From NCBI GenBank assembly GCA_029906195.1, contig JARWSJ010000001.1:1178001-1242000 (forward strand): a DNA stretch of 64,000 nucleotides, read 5' to 3'. The translations under genes were made by a program, and so were the position numbers. The notes below the pieces were generated by a model. That model did not search any database. It saw only the letters and a program-made list of their open reading frames with translations, and was not told where the DNA came from. Position 1 is the first letter of the stretch. The number at the start of each line of letters is the position of its first letter. The DNA comes from Chitinophagaceae bacterium 26-R-25. GTDB taxonomy: Bacteria; Bacteroidota; Bacteroidia; Chitinophagales; Chitinophagaceae. Of the stretch, positions 35,205 to 42,857 are shown in pieces.

Positions 35205-36245
35205 TTATCCAATCGTCCATGTTTTTTCTCCGGACAAAATTTTATCTAAAGACATACTTCCCTTACACGCATTGAGGTGGTCAATTTGAGCAGAAAGTAT
35301 TTCTTCATACACCGGTCTTTCTTGCGCATAGATTACACCAAATGGTCGTGGAAAGGCAACGTTGTTAAATGTTGTATCAAAAAATCTTGAAATGAAAATG
35401 GCCTTTGTTTTATCATTTTCATCGTGTATCCACAAATCATTTACACTTATGTTCTGTTCTTGTAAGTTTACAATTGTAGGTGTTAATCCATCCAGCCTGA
35501 TGCCTTTCTCATTATTGTTTCCAAACACAAGTGGCTTGCCATGTTCCAACCGAATTGCATCTTCATTTTTAGTTTCTTTTTCCGAGAAAGCGAAGAAAGC
35601 ACCGTCATTAAACACCGGACAATTTTGGTAGACTTCTACAAACGAAGTGCCTTTATGTGCGTGTGCTCTTTTTAAAATGCTTTGCATATGTTTTGGATCC
35701 CGGTCCAGTGTGCGGGCGACAAAAGATGCTTTGGCGCTTAATGCGAGCTCAACCGAGTTGAACGGTTCTTCAATGGAACCGTAGGGAGAGGTTTTTGTTA
35801 CTTTTCCTTTTTCTGAAGTGGGAGAGTATTGTCCTTTGGTGAGGCTGTATATCTGGTTATTGAACATCAGATAGTTTATGTCAAAATTCTTCCTCATCAA
35901 ATGAATGAAATGATTTCCTCCAATGGACAAAGAATCACCATCTCCAGAAATAACCCAAACGCTCAGTTCGGGATTGACAGCTTTTACACCAGATGCAATT
36001 GCGGCTGCGCGGCCATGAATTGAGTGCATGCCGTATGTATCCATGTAGTAAGTGAAACGTGATGAGCAACCTATTCCGGAAATAAAGACAAAATTTTCTT
36101 TTGGCACTCCAAGGTCAGGAAAGATGGTTTGCACTTGTTTTAAAATAGAATAGTCGCCACAACCGGGACACCATTTTACATCAGCTTCCGGTGCAAAATC
36201 TTTCGGCGTGAGTTTTATTTTTTCATCTGTTGCAATCGTTTCCAT
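35205..36245 (-). CDS. korB: 2-oxoacid:ferredoxin oxidoreductase beta subunit
   Basis: 346 residues. Thiamine-pyrophosphate domain: VKWCPGCGDYSIL, SGIGCSSRF, HGRAAAIASG, and the TPP/Mg motif ISGDGDSLSIGGNHF followed by NYLMFNNQIYSLTKGQYSPT. Four cysteines at WCPGCGD, GIGCSS and NCPVFND (about residues 26, 29, 54, 208) fit the single [4Fe-4S] cluster of two-subunit oxidoreductases. KorAB enzymes oxidise 2-oxoglutarate to succinyl-CoA and CO2, reducing ferredoxin. Overlaps korA by 1 bp (TAATG). Other 2-oxoacids cannot be excluded from sequence. Confidence 0.93.
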   Translation of the reverse strand: METIATDEKIKLTPKDFAPEADVKWCPGCGDYSILKQVQTIFPDLGVPKENFVFISGIGCSSRFTYYMDTYGMHSIHGRAAAIASGVKAVNPELSVWVISGDGDSLSIGGNHFIHLMRKNFDINYLMFNNQIYSLTKGQYSPTSEKGKVTKTSPYGSIEEPFNSVELALSAKASFVARTLDRDPKHMQSILKRAHAHKGTSFVEVYQNCPVFNDGAFFAFSEKETKNEDAIRLEHGKPLVFGNNNEKGIRLDGLTPTIVNLQEQNISVNDLWIHDENDKTKAIFISRFFDTTFNNVAFPRPFGVIYAQERPVYEEILSAQIDHLNACKGSMSLDKILSGEKTWTIG

Positions 36246-38125
36246 TACAATGGTTTTAATGTTTCAAGTATCTTTTCTTTTATCTCCACTGTGGTAAAAG
36301 GCATTCCCTGTACTTTGGAAAATCCAAGCGCAGGCACCAGGTATTTTGCTCTTATCAGCTGCAGCAGTTGTCCGCAGTTCATTTCAGGAATTAAAACTTT
36401 ATCGAAGCCATGCAGTAGTTCACCTAAATTTTTAGGGAAAGGATTGATATAACGTAGATGCAAATGCGCAACATCGTGGCCCTCGGCAAGTAATTCTTTC
36501 ACGGCTGTTTTAATTGCTCCATAAGTGGATCCCCAGCCCAGCACCAATAGTTTCCCAGTTGTGCTGCCGTTTTCGGTTTTTGCCAAAGGAAGGTGATCTG
36601 CTATTTTTTTTACTTTCTCTGCTCTCAGTCTAACCATGTTTTCATGGTTGGCCGGTTCGTAGCAAACAGCGCCTGTTCCATCCTGTTTTTCTAAGCCGCC
36701 TATGCGGTGAATAAGTCCTTTTGTACCGGGTTTGATCCACGGACGCACAAGGTTTTCATTTCGTTTGTATGGGAGAACGGTTCCGTCTTCTCCATTGGGT
36801 TTATCCAAAAAAGAAACTTCGATATTTTTTACTTCGGATGCTTTGGGGAATTTCCACGGCTCCGAACCGTTGGCTATATAACCGTCACTTAAAAAGATCA
36901 CCGGAGTCATGTGTTCCAGTGAAAGCTTACAGGCTTCGAACACTGTTTCAAAGCAATCGGACGGTGATGATGCAGCCAAGACTATTAACGGGGCTTCGCC
37001 ATGACGGCCATGCATTGCCATTAATAGATCTGCCTGTTCGGTTTTTGTAGGTAAGCCTGTGGAAGGGCCTCCACGCTGAACATCTATGACCACCAAGGGC
37101 TGTTCTAACATGGTAGCAAGTCCCAACGCTTCTGTTTTCAACGCCATCCCTGGGCCGGAAGTGGTGGTGACTGCCAGGTTGCCCGCGTAGGAAGCACCTA
37201 TCGCAGAACAGATGCCTGCAATTTCATCTTCCGCCTGGAACGTTTTTACGCCGTTGGCTTTGTATTTTGAAAGCTCTTGTAATATATCCGTCGCAGGAGT
37301 AATAGGGTACGAACCTAAAAACAAGGGCAATCCGGATTTTTCTGATGCGGCTATTAAACCAATAGCGGTGGCGTGATTGCCCGTTATGTTCCGGTATGTG
37401 CCTGGAGGCAATTTTGCCGGAGCTACTTTATATTGTGTAACAAAAATTTCAGTACTCTCGCCATAGTTCCAGCCCGCTTGAAGGGCTTTGGTGTTGGCAT
37501 TGGCTATTTCAGGTTTTTTACCAAACTTTTCTTTAATGAAGTTTAGCGTATAGTCCAACGGTTTATCAAACATCCAGAACAACAAGCCGAGCACAAACAT
37601 ATTTTTGGAACGCTCTATTTCTTTAACGCCCAAGCCAAGGTCTGCAAGGCTTTCTTTTGTGAGTTTAGTGATATCTACTTTGTGTACTATATAGTTATCC
37701 GTTATGCTGCCTTCGAGCGGATTGGATCCTTCAGGGTATTTGGCAAGCGATAAATTTTTATGATCAAAGCCTTGTATGTTGGCAAGAATAACACCACCAT
37801 TTTTTAAGCGGGGCAAATCAACTTTCAGTGCTGCTGCATTCATTGCCACAAGCACATCATATTTGTCGCCTGGGGTATATATTTCAGTACTTCCGAAATT
37901 TATCTGAAAGCCTGAAACACCTGCTACAGTACCTATTGGGGCACGTATTTCGGAAGGAAAGTCTGGAAAAGTGCTCAGGTCATTTCCAAACCATGCGGCA
38001 GTGTCGGTAAACTGCATACCGGTTAGTTGCATACCATCGCCGGAGTCGCCTGAGAATCGGACAACAATCTTGTCCATCTCTTTTATCGAGACATGTTTCT
38101 TTATTCTGTTCTCTGAAATTTCCAT
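36245..38125 (-). CDS. korA: 2-oxoacid:ferredoxin oxidoreductase alpha-gamma subunit
   Basis: About 626 residues from MEISENRIKK. The frame extends 13 codons further upstream, but those residues do not resemble the family. The N-terminal gamma domain begins VVRFSGDSGDGMQLTG (about 22-37). The alpha domain begins near 275 with GSYPITPATDILQEL, then TTSGPGMALKTEALGLA, and a C-terminal domain with VLGWGSTYGAI. The gamma-alpha fusion with a separate beta is the KorAB architecture. With the ferredoxin gene upstream and nuo downstream, it is the likely entry point of TCA-cycle electrons to complex I. Confidence 0.93.
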   Translation of the reverse strand: MEISENRIKKHVSIKEMDKIVVRFSGDSGDGMQLTGMQFTDTAAWFGNDLSTFPDFPSEIRAPIGTVAGVSGFQINFGSTEIYTPGDKYDVLVAMNAAALKVDLPRLKNGGVILANIQGFDHKNLSLAKYPEGSNPLEGSITDNYIVHKVDITKLTKESLADLGLGVKEIERSKNMFVLGLLFWMFDKPLDYTLNFIKEKFGKKPEIANANTKALQAGWNYGESTEIFVTQYKVAPAKLPPGTYRNITGNHATAIGLIAASEKSGLPLFLGSYPITPATDILQELSKYKANGVKTFQAEDEIAGICSAIGASYAGNLAVTTTSGPGMALKTEALGLATMLEQPLVVIDVQRGGPSTGLPTKTEQADLLMAMHGRHGEAPLIVLAASSPSDCFETVFEACKLSLEHMTPVIFLSDGYIANGSEPWKFPKASEVKNIEVSFLDKPNGEDGTVLPYKRNENLVRPWIKPGTKGLIHRIGGLEKQDGTGAVCYEPANHENMVRLRAEKVKKIADHLPLAKTENGSTTGKLLVLGWGSTYGAIKTAVKELLAEGHDVAHLHLRYINPFPKNLGELLHGFDKVLIPEMNCGQLLQLIRAKYLVPALGFSKVQGMPFTTVEIKEKILETLKPL

Positions 38126-38154
38126 ATGGCAAGTCGTTTGAATCGTTTGAATAC

Positions 38155-38204
38155 GCCACTCCAACTCCGTCTGAACGGTTGTACATCATGGCAAGTGGAG
38201 TGGC
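38155..38204. repeat. Inverted repeat between ferredoxin and korA
   Basis: GCCACTCCA and TGGAGTGGC, perfect over 9 bp with a 32-nt loop, lie in the gap between the ferredoxin gene and korA. No U-run. It may be an mRNA processing hairpin that sets ferredoxin against korA expression. Confidence 0.4.
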
Positions 38205-38247
38205 TTTAAATTGCGGCTCTAAATACTTTATGAAAAATTGAAAACGC

Positions 38248-38595
38248 TTATGCGTGCAGCAATTCTTTTTTCGATAGCAATTGTTCTACTGTTTCTGCAT
38301 AGTTTTCATCGGATACGCAGCAGTCTACAGGGCAAACAGAAGCACACTGCGGTTCTTCATGAAATCCCTGGCATTCAGTACATTTGTCCGGTACTATATA
38401 ATATGTGTCAGCAGAAATTGGCGCTTGTTGATCATCTACATTTACGATCGTTCCATTCTTAAGTACGTAGGTGCCTTTTATGGTAGTGCCATCGGAAACG
38501 GCCCATTCAACACCGGCTTCATAAATTGCGTTATTAGGACATTCTGGTTCGCAGGCGCCGCAGTTGATACAATCGTCAGTTATTTTAATAGCCAT
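38248..38595 (-). CDS. 2[4Fe-4S] ferredoxin with inter-cluster insertion
   Basis: 115 residues. First cluster motif CINCGACEPECP (Cys 9, 12, 15, 19). Second motif Cys 72-x2-Cys 75-x8-Cys 84-x3-Cys 88 (CTECQGFHEEPQCASVCP), the long-loop form known from Allochromatium-type ferredoxins that have very negative potentials. Between the two sites is a 50-residue segment (VEWAVSDGTTIKG, VLKNGTIVNVDD), longer than in classical ferredoxins. It is first in the kor-nuo operon and divergent from nifJ, so it is the natural carrier linking both oxidoreductases to complex I. Confidence 0.93.
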   Translation of the reverse strand: MAIKITDDCINCGACEPECPNNAIYEAGVEWAVSDGTTIKGTYVLKNGTIVNVDDQQAPISADTYYIVPDKCTECQGFHEEPQCASVCPVDCCVSDENYAETVEQLLSKKELLHA

Positions 38596-38687
38596 AAAAA
38601 ATAAAATTTTTAAGAGTTGTTATTTTTTGCTCAATAAAGGAACTCCGATTTTGGGAAGTAATAATTGACTAAAATTTTATTTTTATC

Positions 38688-38699
38688 TGATATTCGTCA
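38688..38699. promoter_or_regulatory. Candidate Crp/Fnr-type operator, nifJ-ferredoxin intergenic
   Basis: TGATATTCGTCA fits TGAY-N4-RTCA, and differs by one base from the TGAT-N3-TGTCA form seen at three other sites. It lies 53 bp before the nifJ ATG and 93 bp before the ferredoxin ATG. A -7-like TAATCTTG follows at 38713 for nifJ. Confidence 0.5.
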
Positions 38700-38751
38700 A
38701 CGTTCGAACATTTAATCTTGAATAGCTTGGCTGATTCAAATTATTATCGAT

Positions 38752-41700
38752 ATGCAGCCAAAATCAGATTCTCAGGAAGTTGAGACATTATCATCAAAGA
38801 AAACATTGTCTACAATAGATGGCAACGAAGCTGCGGCTTATGTTGCGTACAAGTGCAGCGAGGTATGTGCTATTTATCCGATTACTCCATCGTCGGCTAT
38901 GGGAGAGTGGAGTGACGAGTGGAGCAGCGATGGCAGAACCAACATCTATGGGCAGGTTCCTAAAGTAATTGAAATGCAAAGTGAAGCGGGCGCAGCCGGG
39001 GCCATACACGGTGCCCTGCAGGGAGGCGCATTGGCCACAACATTTACCTGCTCGCAAGGCTTGTTGCTAATGATACCCAACATGTTTAAGATTGCGGGAG
39101 AATTAACACCAACGGTTTTTCATATTGCAGCAAGAGCATTAGCAACGCATGCGTTGTCCATATTTGGCGACCATAGTGATGTGATGGCAGTTCGCTCTAC
39201 CGGTTTCGCACAGTTGTTTGGCGAAAACCCGCAGCAGGCACATGATATGGCGATGATTGCTACTGCAGCGTCTTTGCAGTCAAGCGTTCCATTTTTGAAT
39301 ATATTTGACGGCTTCCGTACCTCTCATGAAATTAATGAAGTGGAACTCCTGGCCGACGATATTATCCGGAAAATGATAAACGAAGAAGATGTTACAAGAC
39401 ACCGAAATCGTTCGCTAAATCCTTCCAGCCCTTTTATCAGAGGCACTGCACAAAATCCAGACGTGTTTTTCCAGGGTAGGGAAGCAGCAAATCAATACTA
39501 CTGGAATACGCCTAAAATAGTAGAAGATACGATGAATAAGTTTGCTTCGCTTACTGGGCGACGTTATAAATTGTTTGAGTATCATGGCGACCACCAAGCA
39601 GAAAGTGTCATTATTATTATGGGTTCAGGATCGGGCGCTGTAGAAGAAACAGTAAACTATCTGAATAACCACGGTAAAAAAGTTGGCTATCTGCAAGTGC
39701 ATCTTTACCGTCCTTTTTCAGTAACACATTTTTTAAGTGCGTTGCCTGCAACCGTTAAAAAAATTGCGGTGCTGGATCGCTGCAAAGAAAATGGCGCTAT
39801 TGGCGAACCGCTGTTCATGGACGTTGTAAATGCAATACATGCACAATGGGAGCACGGCACGCCTGTGATCATAGGAGGTCGATACGGACTTGGCTCAAAA
39901 GAATTTAGTCCGAGCATGGTGAAAAGTATTTACGATGAACTTGACAAGCAAAATCCAAAAAAACAATTTACCATCGGCATTGATGATGATGTGACTTTTA
40001 CCAGTCTTGATTATGATAAAAAGTTCTCGCTGGAAAATCAACATATCTTCCGCGGATTATTCTTTGGGCTCGGTGCCGATGGTACCGTTAGTGCCAATAA
40101 AAATACGATCAAGATCATTGGTGATGTAACAGACAATCATGTGCAGGGTTACTTTGTATATGATTCTAAAAAGTCCGGTTCATTAACTACATCACATCTT
40201 CGCTTCAGCAATAAACCAATTCAATCAACTTATCTTATCAACTCAGCAAACTTTATTGCCTGCCATCATTTTCATTTTCTTGAAAAGTTTGATATACTGA
40301 AAGATGCGGAGAATGGTGCTACATTCCTGCTCAATTCACCTTATGACAAAAGTGAGGAAACGTGGAACCAGTTGCCTCAGAAAGTGCAAAATGAAATCAT
40401 AGAAAAAGGATTGAAATGCTATGTCATCAATGCATCGAAAGTGGCAAAGGAAACTGGTATGGGATCTCGTATCAATTCTATTTTGCAAACATGCTTCTTT
40501 GCTATTTGCAATATCATGCCAAAGGATGATGCCATTGATTATATTAAAAAGAGCATAAGAAAATCGTACGGTCGTAAGGGTGAGGCCGTGGTGCAGAAAA
40601 ATTTTGAGGCCATAGATAAAACGCTGGCGAATCTTTTTGAACTTGACTATAGCAGTTATAAACCGGGTAATAAACAGATAGAAGGTCTTGCAGTAGAGAA
40701 TGCTTCGGATTTTGTAAAAAATATACTCACAAAGGTTATTGCAGGAGAGGGAGATGATTTGCCTGTAAGTTCTTTCCCCGCTGATGGCACTTATCCTTCG
40801 GCTACTACTAAAATTGAAAAAAGAAATATTGCAGACGTGGTTCCTGTCTGGGATGAATCGCTTTGCTCGCAGTGTGGCAAATGTTTTTTTGTATGCCCTC
40901 ATGCAGCTATTCGTCCAAAAGTTTACGACAAAGGATTGCTTAAAGATGCACCTGATTTCTTTAAACACGTAGCGCCAATAGGTAAAGAGTTTTTGAAGGA
41001 CCAGGAAGCTTACACATTGCAGGTTTCTGTTGAAGACTGTACAGGTTGTAATTTATGCTACGAAGTATGTCCGGTAGAAAGTAAAACACAACCGGGACAC
41101 AAAGCGGTTAATATGCAAGATGTGATTCCGCTGAGAAAAACAGAAAAACAAAATTGGGAGTTCTTCCTTTCTCTACCAGATATTGATAGAACAAGGGTTA
41201 ATCGCAATACAGTAAAAGGTTCGCAACTATTGGAACCATTATTTGAGTTTTCCGGAGCCTGCAGCGGATGCGGTGAAACGCCTTACCTTAAACTGCTAAC
41301 ACAATTGTTTGGTGATCGGATGATGGTGGCCAACGCTACAGGATGCTCTTCCATTTATGGCGGTAACTTACCTACCACTCCATGGGCAAAAAATAGTGCG
41401 GGATGTGGACCGGCATGGGCCAACTCCCTGTTTGAGGACAATGCCGAATTTGGACTGGGCATTAAACTGGCAGCTGATCAAAAAAGAGATTTTGGCAGAT
41501 ATCTCCTCACACAATTGGCATCAGAAGTAGGCGAAGATCTGGTTAACGCGATTGTAAATAATCCTGAAAGCCAGGAAGCAGAATTAATCCAACAACGTAA
41601 AGATGTAAATGAATTAAAGGGTCGACTGAGAACGCTTTCAAATCCTTTGGCAATTCAATTGCTGCACATTGCAGATTTCTTACAGCGCAAATCTATGTGG

Positions 41701-42324
41701 ATCATAGGGGGCGACGGATGGGCATATGACATTGGCTTCAGCGGTTTGGACCATGTATTGTCCACTGGTGAAAATGTAAATATACTTGTGATGGACACAG
41801 AGGTATATTCCAATACCGGAGGGCAAAAATCAAAATCCACACCATTGGGAGCAAGCGCCAAGTTTGCGATCAAAGGAAAAACAACAGGTAAAAAGGATCT
41901 CGCAATGCAAGCCATAGCACATGGAACAGCGTATGTTGCTGAAATAGCACTAGGCGCAAATGATGTGCATGCATTGAAAACCATATTGGAAGCAGAAGCT
42001 TTTCCTGGGCCTTCCATCATTATAGCGTATAGTCATTGCATCGCGCATGGCTATGATATGAGACATGGACTTGAACAACAAAGTCTGGCTGTTAAAACCG
42101 GCTACTGGCCTTTGTTCCGTTACAATCCTTTGAAAGAAAAAGGACAGAGATTTGTATTGGATAGCAAGGATCCAAGCATTACGCTGGACAATTTCCTTTA
42201 CAATGAAAACCGTTTTGCAGTTGTAAAAAACAGTTCTCCGGAAAAGGCGGAAGAAGTCTTTAATGCTGCAAATGAAGCGCTGCGAAGCCGCTGGGAAAAA
42301 ATAGAGGCACTCAAAGCTTTGTAA
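38752..42324 (+). CDS. nifJ: Pyruvate:ferredoxin (flavodoxin) oxidoreductase
   Basis: 1190 residues, the full length of a single-chain PFOR. The N-terminal pyruvate domain starts TIDGNEAAAYVAYKCSEVCA with YPITPSSAMGEW. Two [4Fe-4S] motifs follow: CSQCGKCFFVCP (about 705) and CTGCNLCYEVCP (about 762). A third cluster site and TPP domain start with CSGCGETPYLKL (about 836), and the TPP motif is GGDGWAYDIGFSG (about 985) with VYSNTGGQ. It decarboxylates pyruvate to acetyl-CoA and CO2, reducing ferredoxin. Divergent from the ferredoxin-kor-nuo operon. It ends at a strong terminator. Such enzymes are oxygen sensitive, which supports micro- or anaerobic metabolism. Confidence 0.97.
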   Translation: MQPKSDSQEVETLSSKKTLSTIDGNEAAAYVAYKCSEVCAIYPITPSSAMGEWSDEWSSDGRTNIYGQVPKVIEMQSEAGAAGAIHGALQGGALATTFTCSQGLLLMIPNMFKIAGELTPTVFHIAARALATHALSIFGDHSDVMAVRSTGFAQLFGENPQQAHDMAMIATAASLQSSVPFLNIFDGFRTSHEINEVELLADDIIRKMINEEDVTRHRNRSLNPSSPFIRGTAQNPDVFFQGREAANQYYWNTPKIVEDTMNKFASLTGRRYKLFEYHGDHQAESVIIIMGSGSGAVEETVNYLNNHGKKVGYLQVHLYRPFSVTHFLSALPATVKKIAVLDRCKENGAIGEPLFMDVVNAIHAQWEHGTPVIIGGRYGLGSKEFSPSMVKSIYDELDKQNPKKQFTIGIDDDVTFTSLDYDKKFSLENQHIFRGLFFGLGADGTVSANKNTIKIIGDVTDNHVQGYFVYDSKKSGSLTTSHLRFSNKPIQSTYLINSANFIACHHFHFLEKFDILKDAENGATFLLNSPYDKSEETWNQLPQKVQNEIIEKGLKCYVINASKVAKETGMGSRINSILQTCFFAICNIMPKDDAIDYIKKSIRKSYGRKGEAVVQKNFEAIDKTLANLFELDYSSYKPGNKQIEGLAVENASDFVKNILTKVIAGEGDDLPVSSFPADGTYPSATTKIEKRNIADVVPVWDESLCSQCGKCFFVCPHAAIRPKVYDKGLLKDAPDFFKHVAPIGKEFLKDQEAYTLQVSVEDCTGCNLCYEVCPVESKTQPGHKAVNMQDVIPLRKTEKQNWEFFLSLPDIDRTRVNRNTVKGSQLLEPLFEFSGACSGCGETPYLKLLTQLFGDRMMVANATGCSSIYGGNLPTTPWAKNSAGCGPAWANSLFEDNAEFGLGIKLAADQKRDFGRYLLTQLASEVGEDLVNAIVNNPESQEAELIQQRKDVNELKGRLRTLSNPLAIQLLHIADFLQRKSMWIIGGDGWAYDIGFSGLDHVLSTGENVNILVMDTEVYSNTGGQKSKSTPLGASAKFAIKGKTTGKKDLAMQAIAHGTAYVAEIALGANDVHALKTILEAEAFPGPSIIIAYSHCIAHGYDMRHGLEQQSLAVKTGYWPLFRYNPLKEKGQRFVLDSKDPSITLDNFLYNENRFAVVKNSSPEKAEEVFNAANEALRSRWEKIEALKAL

Positions 42325-42344
42325 AATCATACACATAACAGTAA

Positions 42345-42378
42345 GGGCCGGGCGAATATCATTTCACCCGGCCCTTTT
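42345..42378 (+). terminator. Rho-independent terminator after nifJ
   Basis: GGGCCGGG and CCCGGCCC form a perfect 8-bp GC stem around a 14-nt loop, followed by TTTT. Confidence 0.85.
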
Positions 42379-42396
42379 ATATTGCGTCGCTTATTG

Positions 42397-42786
42397 CTAT
42401 TTGTCAGTATCTATGAATGATAATGCTTCGTCGAGTTGATCCAGGTCGAAATATTTTTCTTCGAAGGCAGCATTGGCAATATGCAGCACTTTACTTTCCA
42501 CGTTTACAACTGCTTTGATAAAATCGGAGTGTGCTACCACTGCGCAACGACCTAGTTTGCGAAAATGTTTAAATCCCCATGCTTCACCATGAATGAATGC
42601 TTTAAAGTCCGTACGCTTAAGTATAGACATATCTTTCACCTTCAGCAATAAGTTTACATGTTCGTAACCCGCCTCAAACTTTTCTTCAAAGAGTTGTTCT
42701 ATTTCAACAACATCTGTTTCGGTAAATGTTTCATCCAAAGATAAGGCCAGTGCGTTCTTTTCAAATATTTTGATTTGTGTTATCAT
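42397..42786 (-). CDS. SpoIIAA-like (STAS-fold) protein
   Basis: About 130 residues from MITQIKIFEK. The frame is open for 32 more codons, but these would overlap the end of the ATPase gene and do not look like the family, so the shorter start is used. Strand-helix pattern of the SpoIIAA-like family: LALSLDETFTETDVVEIEQL, HVNLLLKVKDMSI, GRCAVVAHSDFIKAVVNVES. Members are small cytoplasmic proteins of unclear function that may bind lipophilic ligands. It follows the P-type ATPase by 71 bp on the same strand and is probably co-transcribed. Confidence 0.8.
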   Translation of the reverse strand: MITQIKIFEKNALALSLDETFTETDVVEIEQLFEEKFEAGYEHVNLLLKVKDMSILKRTDFKAFIHGEAWGFKHFRKLGRCAVVAHSDFIKAVVNVESKVLHIANAAFEEKYFDLDQLDEALSFIDTDK

Positions 42787-42857
42787 AACGGAAGTTTTAA
42801 ATGCACAACTAAAAGTAAACGTTTTATGGTTGTTGATGTGTTGTTTACAAGAGAGAT

